This document shows positions 25,459 to 33,033 of a stretch of 44,733 nucleotides of DNA, piece by piece. Origin of the DNA: Alphaproteobacteria bacterium. Lineage in GTDB: Bacteria > Pseudomonadota > Alphaproteobacteria > SP197. The DNA is taken from contig VGDP01000025.1 of NCBI GenBank assembly GCA_016869675.1, positions 1-44,733 of the forward strand. Direction: 5' to 3'. Under the pieces are notes generated by a model. The model did not search any database and was not told the DNA's origin. It was given only the letters and a program-made list of their open reading frames with translations. The first letter of the stretch is position 1; each line of letters begins with the position of its first letter. The position numbers and the translations under genes were made by a program.

Positions 25459-26453
25459 ACGCCGGCGCGGCGTTGGGCGTGGGACACCTGGCGCGTGCCT
25501 CGGTTCTGGCCGGCGCCTTGGCGGAGCGCGGCTGGACGACGACCCTCTACGGCCAGCGCGAGACGGCGTCTCTTGCCGCATCGTTCCCGGCCTTCGCCGA
25601 GACCGTGGCGCTCGAGGACGCGCGCGGGGCCGACGCCACGGCGATTCCGGCCGCCCACGACCTCGCCGTCATCGATCACTACGGCCTCGACGCCGTGTAC
25701 GAGTCCGCCCTCCGCCGGCGGGTGGGCACCCTGCTCGCGTTCAGCGACTTCCCCGACCGCGACCACGACTGCGACGGCTTGGTGGACGCCAATCTGGGCC
25801 GCCGCGCCGCGGACTATGCGGGCCACGTGCCGCATGGCTGCACGGTCATGGCCGGGTCGTCCTTCGTGCTGCTACGCTCCGTCTACCGAGCACCTTTCCG
25901 TTCGGCGCGCGACACGCGGTGCCGCGCGCGGAACGTTCTACTGACCTTCGGCGGCGGTGATCCGGCGGACGCCACGGGCGCCGCCCTCGCCACGCTGCGC
26001 GCGCATGCGCCGGTCGAATGGCGCATCCGCGCCGTGCTCGGCCCCGCCTATCCGCGCAAAGATTCGATCGCTGCCTTGGCCCGGGAATGGCCGTCGCTCG
26101 ACGTGGACGTGGCGCCGGCCGATCTGCGCGCGGCGTTCGCGTGGGCGGACGTGGCGGTAACCGCCTCGGGCGGAACCTGCTGGGAGCTGTGCCACGCGGG
26201 CGTGCCCTTCGCCGTCGTCACGGGCGGCGCGGTCGAAAACACCAATGCCCGGCACCTCGCGGAGCGCGGCTGCGCGCTCGACCTCGGGACGGTCGCCTCG
26301 CTCGGCGACCGGCGGTTCGTCGAAGGGCTGGACGCGCTCATGCAGGATGCGGCCGCGCGCCGCCGGATGGCCGAGGCCGCGCGCACCCTCATCGATGGGC
26401 GCGGCGCGGAAAGAATTTGCGATTGGATCGAGGCTTTGTCATGCGCACACTGA
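25434..26453 (+). CDS. pseG: UDP-2,4-diacetamido-2,4,6-trideoxy-altropyranose hydrolase, PseG family
   Basis: Releases UDP from the PseH product before condensation with PEP. The 339-residue GT-B-fold protein begins with AFRLDAGAALGVGHLARA (D9, G17-H18), the PseG signature, and has VIDHYGLD, FSDFPDR, LLTFGGGDP, and the C-terminal SGGTCWELCHAGVPFAVVTGG and ENTNARHL motifs. ATG 25434 is preferred over 25422 because it fits the family N-terminus. It overlaps the upstream glycosyltransferase by 25 bases and the next synthase by 13. No PseH acetyltransferase is fused or adjacent. Confidence 0.88.
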   Translation: MPRAAFRLDAGAALGVGHLARASVLAGALAERGWTTTLYGQRETASLAASFPAFAETVALEDARGADATAIPAAHDLAVIDHYGLDAVYESALRRRVGTLLAFSDFPDRDHDCDGLVDANLGRRAADYAGHVPHGCTVMAGSSFVLLRSVYRAPFRSARDTRCRARNVLLTFGGGDPADATGAALATLRAHAPVEWRIRAVLGPAYPRKDSIAALAREWPSLDVDVAPADLRAAFAWADVAVTASGGTCWELCHAGVPFAVVTGGAVENTNARHLAERGCALDLGTVASLGDRRFVEGLDALMQDAAARRRMAEAARTLIDGRGAERICDWIEALSCAH

Positions 26454-27490
26454 AATTCGGACACCGGACGATCGGCGACGGACAACCCTGCTTCGTCATC
26501 GCCGAGGTGGGCATCAACCACAACGGCCAGGAAGACCTGGCGCACCGGATGGTCGACGCCATCGCGGACGCGGGCGCGGACTGCGTCAAATTCCAGACCT
26601 TCTCGGCCGAGGAATTCATGAACGGGCCCGACCAGCAGATGGAGTACGTCTCCCAGGGCCAGGTCGTACGCGAATCCATGCTGGCGATGTTCAAGCGCTA
26701 CGAGCTTCAGTCCGAGTCTTTCTCCCGCCTGTTTGAGCACGCGCGAGCGCGTGGCCTGGTTCCCCTGTCGACGCCCACGGACACAAACGCGGTCGATCTT
26801 CTCGACCGCATCGGCATCGGCGGCTTCAAGATCGGCTCCGACGATCTCGTCTACACACCGTTCCTCGAATACGTCGCGCGCAAGGGAAAGCCCATCATTC
26901 TGTCCACCGGCATGGCGGACGCCGCCGATATCGAGCGCGCGGTTTCCACCATCACGAAGTCGGGCAACGACAGGATCGTCATCCTCCATTGCGTGTCTGT
27001 TTATCCAACACCCGATGAGGACGTGAACCTGCTGCGGGTCCGCACCTTGCGCGACCAGTATCCAGGACCCATCGGCTATTCCGACCACAGCGCCGGCATC
27101 GTCGCCGCCTTGGGCGCCGTCTCGCTCGGCGCATCGGTGATCGAGAAGCACTTCACGATCGACAAGGACTTGCCGGGCCCGGACCATCACTTCTCCGCCG
27201 ACCCGTCCGAGCTTCGCGCCATGGTGCAGGGTTTGCGTGCGCTCGAGGCGCAGATGGGAAGCCCGCGCCTCCGCCCGGCGCGCGGCGAGGCGGAAATGGC
27301 GGCGATCGCCCGGCGCTCGATCGTCGCGAACCGGGACCTCCCGAAGGGCCACGTGGTCGCACCGGAAGACCTAAGCTACCGGCGGCCAGGTACGGGGCTC
27401 ATGCCGTACGAGCGTGATCGGCTGATCGGTCGGCGCACGCGCCAGGCCGTCGGGGCCGACACCCAGTTCACGCTCGCCATGGTGGAATGA
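26441..27490 (+). CDS. pseI: Second NeuB-family synthase (pseudaminate synthase role)
   Basis: A 349-residue PEP-dependent nonulosonate synthase with VIAEVGINHNGQ at ~19-30, VKFQTF, PLSTPTD, FKIGSDDLVYTPFL, ILSTGMADAAD, HCVSVYPTPDEDVNL, GYSDHSAG, EKHFTIDKDLPGPDH and a SAF domain with RRPGTGL. It is not a recent copy of neuB at 10809: the barrel loops differ throughout. In sequence it resembles general NeuB proteins more than the short-loop Campylobacter PseI, so the role is assigned mainly from the adjacent pseG. It starts at ATG 26441 inside the end of pseG. Confidence 0.8.
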   Translation: MRTLKFGHRTIGDGQPCFVIAEVGINHNGQEDLAHRMVDAIADAGADCVKFQTFSAEEFMNGPDQQMEYVSQGQVVRESMLAMFKRYELQSESFSRLFEHARARGLVPLSTPTDTNAVDLLDRIGIGGFKIGSDDLVYTPFLEYVARKGKPIILSTGMADAADIERAVSTITKSGNDRIVILHCVSVYPTPDEDVNLLRVRTLRDQYPGPIGYSDHSAGIVAALGAVSLGASVIEKHFTIDKDLPGPDHHFSADPSELRAMVQGLRALEAQMGSPRLRPARGEAEMAAIARRSIVANRDLPKGHVVAPEDLSYRRPGTGLMPYERDRLIGRRTRQAVGADTQFTLAMVE

Positions 27491-27491
27491 C

Positions 27492-28187
27492 GTGGAAGAG
27501 CCTTCATCCTTCGACTGGGCCGGCTTCTGGGACACCAAGTCCCGGCAGGCGACCGACTTCCAAGCCACGGGCCGATCCGTCATGGACGTGATCGGCTTCC
27601 TCTACCTGGTTCGCGAGTGCACGCGGGCCCTGGCTCTGCGCCCGGAAGACCGCTTGCTCGATATCGGCTGCGGCACCGGTCTGCTCGCGCTCGCGCTCGC
27701 TCCCCACGTCCGGGCCGTGCATGCCTGCGACATCAGCGCCGGCATGGTCGAACGGGCTCGGCGCAATTTGAGCGACCTCGAGACTGTCTCGGTTTCGGTG
27801 GGAACCATTGCCGAGACCGGTCAAGCCGACCGGTCGTTCGACAAGGCGCTCTGCTACAGCGTGATCCAATACCTTGCGGGCGAGCAGGCATTGGGCGCCG
27901 CGTTCGCTGAGATCCGCCGCGTCCTCAAACCGGGGGGGCGCGCATTCCTGGCCGCCAATCCCGACCTTGATCGCAAGGCCGCCTACGAAAAGGTCATCGA
28001 CGAGAATCCCGACCCCAAGTCGCGGGAGCTCAACCGCTCGCTCCTCGGCCAAACCCTGTGGCTGACGCCCGCGCGGGCGGAGGAGCTGGCGCGCGCCGCC
28101 GGATTCGAGGCGCGGGCGAGCGTTGTCCATCCACGCATCTGGCAGACCTTTTATATGTACGACCTGACCCTTCAGCGGACCGACTGA
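27492..28187 (+). CDS. SAM-dependent methyltransferase
   Basis: A 231-residue class I methyltransferase with motif I LLDIGCGTG at 55-63, an acidic HACDIS motif II, and AEIRRVLKPGGRAFLAAN typical of Methyltransf_11. The GTG start lies two bases after the synthase stop. It has no zinc ribbon, unlike the methyltransferase at 22829. Probably O-methylates a sugar of the glycan; the substrate is unknown. Confidence 0.8.
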   Translation: MEEPSSFDWAGFWDTKSRQATDFQATGRSVMDVIGFLYLVRECTRALALRPEDRLLDIGCGTGLLALALAPHVRAVHACDISAGMVERARRNLSDLETVSVSVGTIAETGQADRSFDKALCYSVIQYLAGEQALGAAFAEIRRVLKPGGRAFLAANPDLDRKAAYEKVIDENPDPKSRELNRSLLGQTLWLTPARAEELARAAGFEARASVVHPRIWQTFYMYDLTLQRTD

Positions 28188-28193
28188 CGCCCC

Positions 28194-29678
28194 GTGCTAT
28201 TTGGGTCCTTCGAGTTCATCTTCGGCCTATTGCCGGCGCTGCTCGCGGCCTATTGGCTGGCGCGCAACCGGTTGGACAACGTGCGCCTGGCGCAATGGGT
28301 CGTCCTTGCCGCCTCTCTCTTCTTCATCGCGGCGGGGAGTGTGCTCGATCTGGCGCTACTGTTGTCGAGCCTCGCGGTCAATTGGTTGTTCCTCAACGCA
28401 CTCGCCCGATTCGAGAGCAGCCGGCGACACCTGATGCTCGGCCTCGCCGTTGCCGCCAATCTCTCCTATATCGGCGCTTTCAAATACGGCGACTTGTTCG
28501 TCGAGACCGTCGCGCGGACATCCGGGCTCGCCCTGGAACCGCCCGGCCTTCCCTTGCCGCTTGCCATCTCGTTTTACACCTTCCAGCTCATCGCCCTTCT
28601 GGTCGACAGCGCACGCGCGGGCTGGCCAGCCCCGCCGGCGCGCACGATGGCGCTGTTCTTCAGTTTTTTCCCCCACCTCTTGGCTGGCCCGCTTCTGTGG
28701 TTCCAGGAGGTACGCGGCGCGCTTGAGACCATGCGTCCGCTGGACGCGCGCACCGCGGTGCCCGGTCTGATGATGTTCTCGATCGGCCTGTTCAAGAAGG
28801 CGGTCGTCGCCGATGGCCTTGCGTCGCTGGCCAACGCCCATTTCGGCCGGCTGGAGGGCGGTCACGCGCCTTCGTTCATCGACGCCTGGGGCGGAACGCT
28901 CGCCTACACGTTCCAGATCTATTTCGATTTCTCGGGCTATTCGGACATGGCCGTGGGGCTGGCGCTGTTCTTCGGCGTGGCACTGCCCATCAACTTCTTC
29001 TCGCCCTACAAGGCGTTGAGCATCATCGACTTCTGGCGGCGCTGGCACATGACGCTGTCGCGCTTCCTGCGCGAGTACCTCTATTTCGCGCTGGGAGGCA
29101 ACCGGCGCGGGCAGGTGCGGCGCTGGATCAATCTGATGCTCACCATGACGATCGGCGGCCTATGGCACGGCGCGTCTTGGAACTTCGCGCTGTGGGGCGC
29201 CGCGCACGGCACGATGCTAGCCGCCAACCATGCGTGGCGAGGCACGGGGTTGCGCCTGCCACGGGGCCTGGCTTGGGCCGCGACGTTCACGGGCGTCATG
29301 CTCTGTTGGGTTCTGTTCCGCACGCAGACGACGGACGCCGCCATCGCGAATTTCTCCGGCCTTGTTGGTCTGAACGGGATCGCGCTGCCACCTGGCTACG
29401 AGGCCGCGCTCGCACCGCTCGCCGGCGTCGTCCCAGGCCTCAGGTTCGCCGGTGACGGCCTGGTCCGAATCCAGGAGATGGCGTTTCTCGCCTTCTGCGC
29501 CGCGATCGCCTTTGCCATGCCCAATAGCGAGCAACTTGTTCGCGGTGATCGCTCACGCGGGCCCGGCACGGGCGCACTCCTGCGTGCGCGAATGGGGCCC
29601 GTCGTATGCGGCGCGCTCGGCGCCTTGGGCCTCATGAGCATCTTCCACCCCGTCGCCTTCATCTATTTCCGGTTCTGA
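28194..29678 (+). CDS. MBOAT-family membrane O-acyltransferase (AlgI-like)
   Basis: A 494-residue polytopic inner-membrane protein that would pass acyl groups (usually acetyl) across the membrane to surface glycans. Family hallmarks are AISFYTFQ, FFPHLLAGPL, IYFDFSGYSDMAVG, FWRRWHMTLSRFLREYLYFALGGNRRG, and GLWHGASWNF with the catalytic His. The GTG start is 7 bases after the methyltransferase. The next gene encodes an SGNH-like partner, the usual arrangement for AlgI/DltB-type acylation systems. Confidence 0.92.
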   Translation: MLFGSFEFIFGLLPALLAAYWLARNRLDNVRLAQWVVLAASLFFIAAGSVLDLALLLSSLAVNWLFLNALARFESSRRHLMLGLAVAANLSYIGAFKYGDLFVETVARTSGLALEPPGLPLPLAISFYTFQLIALLVDSARAGWPAPPARTMALFFSFFPHLLAGPLLWFQEVRGALETMRPLDARTAVPGLMMFSIGLFKKAVVADGLASLANAHFGRLEGGHAPSFIDAWGGTLAYTFQIYFDFSGYSDMAVGLALFFGVALPINFFSPYKALSIIDFWRRWHMTLSRFLREYLYFALGGNRRGQVRRWINLMLTMTIGGLWHGASWNFALWGAAHGTMLAANHAWRGTGLRLPRGLAWAATFTGVMLCWVLFRTQTTDAAIANFSGLVGLNGIALPPGYEAALAPLAGVVPGLRFAGDGLVRIQEMAFLAFCAAIAFAMPNSEQLVRGDRSRGPGTGALLRARMGPVVCGALGALGLMSIFHPVAFIYFRF

Positions 29679-29680
29679 TC

Positions 29681-30643
29681 GTGGCCGACGCCTATCCCGA
29701 GGTCACCCAAGCCGCGCCCGAGCGGGCCTGGCCGGCGCTCGCCCAATGGGCAGCCGCCCTCGTGGGTACGTGGCTCGTCCTCGCGTCGTTCACGGCGCTG
29801 GTCGACCCCTATGCCTTCACCGGCGCGCCGCGCGTTCCGGGCTGGACCGAACGGAAATACGAGATGGCGGAGTTCGGCCGCGTGGCGAAGCTGCGCGAGG
29901 TGGCGCGGCTCAAGCCCACGGCGATCGTGCTCGGCAACTCGCAGGCGGAGGGCGGCTTGCGCACGGCCACGCTCGAACGATTGACCGGCCTGGGCGCCTA
30001 CAATCTCGGCTTCCTGGGCGCTCGCATCGAGGAGACGGCCGTCGCCTTCGAGCACGCCCTCCGCGTGGCGCCGGTCAGGACGGCAGTGCTTGCCCTCGAC
30101 TACGTCGCTTTCGAGCCGGCGGAAGAGAGGGCCGTCCTTCTCCGCGCGCGCGCGGAGCGCCGCATCGGACGCGAGGCGCGCGACCTGGCCGATCTGACAT
30201 TCAGCATGCAAGGCTTTCTCGCCGCTGTACGCGGCGTGACGCTCAACCGGATGGGAGGCGTGCCCACCCATGACGGCCGCGGAAATTGGTCCGCGCGCCA
30301 GCCCGTCGCCATCGACGACGCGGCCGTACCGGTTGCGACCGTGCCGCCGGCGGATGGCGCCTATGCGGCATTCGAGGCGATCTGCCGCGCGGCGGCCGAA
30401 CGCGGCGTGGATTTGCGCCTTGTCGTCATGCCCGTGCACAAGGCCTTCGGCCTGGACATGGAGATGCGGGCCAGGTGGGTGGCGCGCCTTGCGGCCATCG
30501 CGCAGAGCCACGGCTTCACCCTGCACGACGAGGGTGGCGACCTCGCCTTCAACGCGGACAAGTCCCACTTCATCGACCGCGGACATGTGAGCGTGGCCAT
30601 CGGCGATGTGATCCTCGACCGCCTGTTCGGCGCCGCACGCTAG
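29681..30643 (+). CDS. SGNH-hydrolase-like partner of the MBOAT protein
   Basis: A 320-residue protein with one N-terminal membrane segment (~22-42) followed by a periplasmic-type domain. IVLGNSQAEGGL (82-93) is a GxS-type SGNH block I and the C-terminal DKSHFIDRGHVS has the Asp-x-x-His arrangement of block V. Such proteins act with MBOAT acyltransferases as AlgJ/AlgX or DltD do, transferring the acyl group to the glycan outside. The GTG start lies two bases after the MBOAT stop. Confidence 0.75.
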   Translation: MADAYPEVTQAAPERAWPALAQWAAALVGTWLVLASFTALVDPYAFTGAPRVPGWTERKYEMAEFGRVAKLREVARLKPTAIVLGNSQAEGGLRTATLERLTGLGAYNLGFLGARIEETAVAFEHALRVAPVRTAVLALDYVAFEPAEERAVLLRARAERRIGREARDLADLTFSMQGFLAAVRGVTLNRMGGVPTHDGRGNWSARQPVAIDDAAVPVATVPPADGAYAAFEAICRAAAERGVDLRLVVMPVHKAFGLDMEMRARWVARLAAIAQSHGFTLHDEGGDLAFNADKSHFIDRGHVSVAIGDVILDRLFGAAR

Positions 30644-30654
30644 GGAGAACGGAC

Positions 30655-31158
30655 ATGGATGCGGCCGAATTCAAACGGATGTTCCTGGCGATGATGTCCA
30701 ACAAGGACAACCGCTTCCATCCGCTCGTATGGATCAACGGCGATCCCGTCGTGGGCGAAGGCACCTATATCGGCGGGCTTAGCGAGCTGAACGCCAAGGG
30801 CGCGCGCGTGGCGATCGGGCGGAACTGCGACATCGCGTCCTTCGTGGCGATCAACGTGGCTGATAGCCACAAGCGCAACATCGGCGTTTCCCCTTCCAGC
30901 GACATCCGCGACATCACGATCGGCGACAACGTGTTCATCGGCTCGCACGCGGTCATCCTGGGCGGCACGGTCATCGGCGACAATTCGGTGGTGGGCGCCG
31001 GGACCGTCGTGCGCGGGCTGAAGGTGCCGCCTTACTCGCTGGTCGTGGGCAATCCGGCGGTCGTGAAGCCGGGCTACTATCGGCGCAAGAAGCCGGCCGC
31101 GCGCAAGACCGCGCGCGTGCGGGCACGACGCGCGAAGGCCCGCCGCCGGACGTCATGA
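30655..31158 (+). CDS. Hexapeptide-repeat acyltransferase with basic tail
   Basis: A 167-residue left-handed beta-helix acetyltransferase: ITIGDNVFIGSHAVILGGTVIGDNSVVGAGTVV is a clear run of hexapeptides, and the PPYSLVVGNPAVV cap is typical. The catalytic His is probably in the VADSHKRN loop. The last ~25 residues are Lys/Arg-rich (RRKKPAARKTARV...), a tail without a known function. A good GGGAG site lies 7 bases before ATG 30655. It overlaps the DegT gene by ATGA. Likely O- or N-acetylates a sugar nucleotide; it could supply an acetyltransferase step (PseH or LegH) that is otherwise missing. Confidence 0.8.
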   Translation: MDAAEFKRMFLAMMSNKDNRFHPLVWINGDPVVGEGTYIGGLSELNAKGARVAIGRNCDIASFVAINVADSHKRNIGVSPSSDIRDITIGDNVFIGSHAVILGGTVIGDNSVVGAGTVVRGLKVPPYSLVVGNPAVVKPGYYRRKKPAARKTARVRARRAKARRRTS

Positions 31159-32219
31159 CACCCATCGCCCACAACAAGCCTTGGATCACCCGGGACGACG
31201 TAGCGGCAGTCGACGCCTTGCTTGAGACACGCTGGCTCGCCCCCGGACCCGAGACGGCCGCGCTCGAACAGGACTTCGTCGCGCTGCACGGCGGCGGCGG
31301 CGCGTGCGCGGTGTCCTCGGGAAGCGCGGCGCTCTTCGTCGCGCTCAAGGCTCTTGGCATCGGTCCGGGCCACCTCATTGCGATCCCCACCTATGTGTGC
31401 ACGGCGGTGCTCAACGCCATCGCTCTGTGCGGCGCCGAGCCCGTCCTCGCCGATATCGACGGCGAACGGTTCAATATCGACCCTGCCGCCATGGCGGCAA
31501 TGGCGCGCAAGCCGGATGCGGCGATCGCGGTCCATACCTACGGCGCGGCAGCGGACGTGGCGGCGCTCCAACGCCTTTGCCCTGTCGTCGTCGAGGATTG
31601 CGCCCAAGCCATCGGCGGCGTCGATTCCGAGGACCGCCCCTTGGGCACGACAGGCACGGTGGCGATCCATTCGTTCTATGCCACCAAGATCGTCACAAGC
31701 GGGCATGGCGGGATGGTTTATGCCCGCGACGGGAAGGCGGCGGCGGCGGCGCGCGACTATGTTCTCTTCGACGGGCGCGAAAGCTGGAAGCCGAGGTTCA
31801 ACTTCCAGACGACCGATTTCCAGGCCGCCCTCGCACGGCGGCAACTGGCGCGTCTCGATGCGATCGCGGCCAGGCGCCGCGCGATCGCCGCCGCCTATCG
31901 CGCCGCGCTGCCCGCGGGCTATACGCTGCAGGCGGGTATCCACGGCCCGCGCGACATGCCGTATCGGTTCGTGGTCCGCACGCCGGACGAACGTGTGCGC
32001 GACGCGCTCAAGGCCCATTTCGCATCGCGAGACATCGGCGTCATCGTGCCCCTCGAGACTTTGGAGCTTCTGCACCGCTATCTCGGCATGCCAGCGTCGG
32101 CCTTTCCGACCGCCGAGCGGGTCGCGGCGACGACGCTTTCCTTGCCGCTCTATCCCGCGCTCCGAGACGACGAGGCGCGCCGCGTCGCCGATGCGCTCGC
32201 GGAGGCGCCGAAGCCGTGA
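31155..32219 (+). CDS. DegT/DnrJ/EryC1 family aminotransferase
   Basis: A 354-residue PLP-dependent sugar aminotransferase: AVSSGSAALFVALKAL at ~52-67, VEDCAQAIGG, and the PLP Lys178 in SFYATKIVTSGHGG. These enzymes aminate keto-sugar nucleotides. Together with the acyltransferase upstream and WbqC downstream it would make an N-acyl amino-deoxy sugar. It might be the missing LegC-type aminotransferase, but the keto-sugar substrate is unknown. It overlaps the WbqC gene by GTGA. Confidence 0.85.
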   Translation: MTPIAHNKPWITRDDVAAVDALLETRWLAPGPETAALEQDFVALHGGGGACAVSSGSAALFVALKALGIGPGHLIAIPTYVCTAVLNAIALCGAEPVLADIDGERFNIDPAAMAAMARKPDAAIAVHTYGAAADVAALQRLCPVVVEDCAQAIGGVDSEDRPLGTTGTVAIHSFYATKIVTSGHGGMVYARDGKAAAAARDYVLFDGRESWKPRFNFQTTDFQAALARRQLARLDAIAARRRAIAAAYRAALPAGYTLQAGIHGPRDMPYRFVVRTPDERVRDALKAHFASRDIGVIVPLETLELLHRYLGMPASAFPTAERVAATTLSLPLYPALRDDEARRVADALAEAPKP

Positions 32220-32932
32220 TCCTGACCGCGCACCAGCCGACCTATCTTCCTTGGCTCGGCCTGTTCCACAAAATCGCCGTGGCGGACATGTTCGTGTCCT
32301 TCAACCAGGTCCAGTACGAGGTCAAAAGCTGGAGCAACCGCAACCGCGTCAAGACCTCTACCGGCCCCATCTGGCTGAGCGTACCGGTCCTCAAATCCGG
32401 TTTTCTTCAAAAGTCGATGTCGGAGATCGAGATCGACAATACGTCGTCCTGGGCGCGCAAGCATTGGAAGTCGCTCGAGATGCTCTACAAGCCCGCGCCG
32501 TATTTCGCGCACTATGCGGATTTCTTAGAGGACGTCTACCTGAAGCGCACGTGGCGGACTTTGGTCGAACTCAACGAGCACATGCTGCGCTGGTTCATGG
32601 CCGAACTCGGCATCAAGACCCCGTTCCGCTCCGCGGCCGACTATGCCTTCCAGGGCACGAAGTCGGACCTGGTCCTGGACATGTGCGTGCAGTTGGGTGC
32701 GCGAACGTACATCTTCGGCGCGCAGGGGCGTGACTACGCGGACGTCGCCGCCTTTCGCGCCAAAGGCGTGGAGCCGCTGTTCCAGGACTACCGGCATCCG
32801 AGCTATGCCCAGCGTTATGGCGCCTTCGTGCCGAACCTGAGCGTGGTGGACCTCCTCTTCAATTGCGGGCCGGCGAGCCTGGACATCCTGATGTCGGGCA
32901 ATCTGGGCCGCGGCGACCTCGCAGCAGCTTGA
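32216..32932 (+). CDS. WbqC family protein
   Basis: A 238-residue WbqC-like protein: the N-terminal LTAHQPTYLPWLGLFHKIAVAD, the QYEVKSWSNRNRVKT segment, and later the YIFGAQGRDYAD and FQDYRHPSYAQRYGAFVPNLSVVDLLFNCG regions are strongly characteristic. WbqC proteins occur in O-antigen and amino-sugar clusters and are thought to add an acyl or aminoacyl group to sugar amines; the mechanism is unsettled. The GTG start overlaps the aminotransferase. It is the last gene before the AT-rich gap. Confidence 0.85.
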   Translation: MILTAHQPTYLPWLGLFHKIAVADMFVSFNQVQYEVKSWSNRNRVKTSTGPIWLSVPVLKSGFLQKSMSEIEIDNTSSWARKHWKSLEMLYKPAPYFAHYADFLEDVYLKRTWRTLVELNEHMLRWFMAELGIKTPFRSAADYAFQGTKSDLVLDMCVQLGARTYIFGAQGRDYADVAAFRAKGVEPLFQDYRHPSYAQRYGAFVPNLSVVDLLFNCGPASLDILMSGNLGRGDLAAA

Positions 32933-32953
32933 AAATTCAAATAATACAATGGC

Positions 32954-32983
32954 TTGAAAGGGCATTGGTGAAGATTATATATT
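32954..32983 (+). promoter_or_regulatory. Candidate sigma-70 promoter in the only AT-rich gap
   Basis: The 101-bp gap 32933-33033 is strikingly AT-rich for this window. It contains TTGAAA (32954-32959) and, 18 bases later, TATATT (32978-32983); TATATA at 32976-32981 with a 16-base spacer is an alternative. The gene at 33034 follows with a GGAG at 33022-33025. Probably the start of a second transcription unit. I see no convincing hairpin terminator in the gap. Confidence 0.5.
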
Positions 32984-33033
32984 GCAGTGGCACGGTGGCG
33001 GGCCTCGCGCGCCCGGAGCCTGGAGCATAGGGC

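Noticed and set aside
32933-33033. A rho-independent terminator in the AT-rich gap
   Set aside because: No GC-rich stem followed by a T-run is visible; the AT-rich sequence fits a promoter better.
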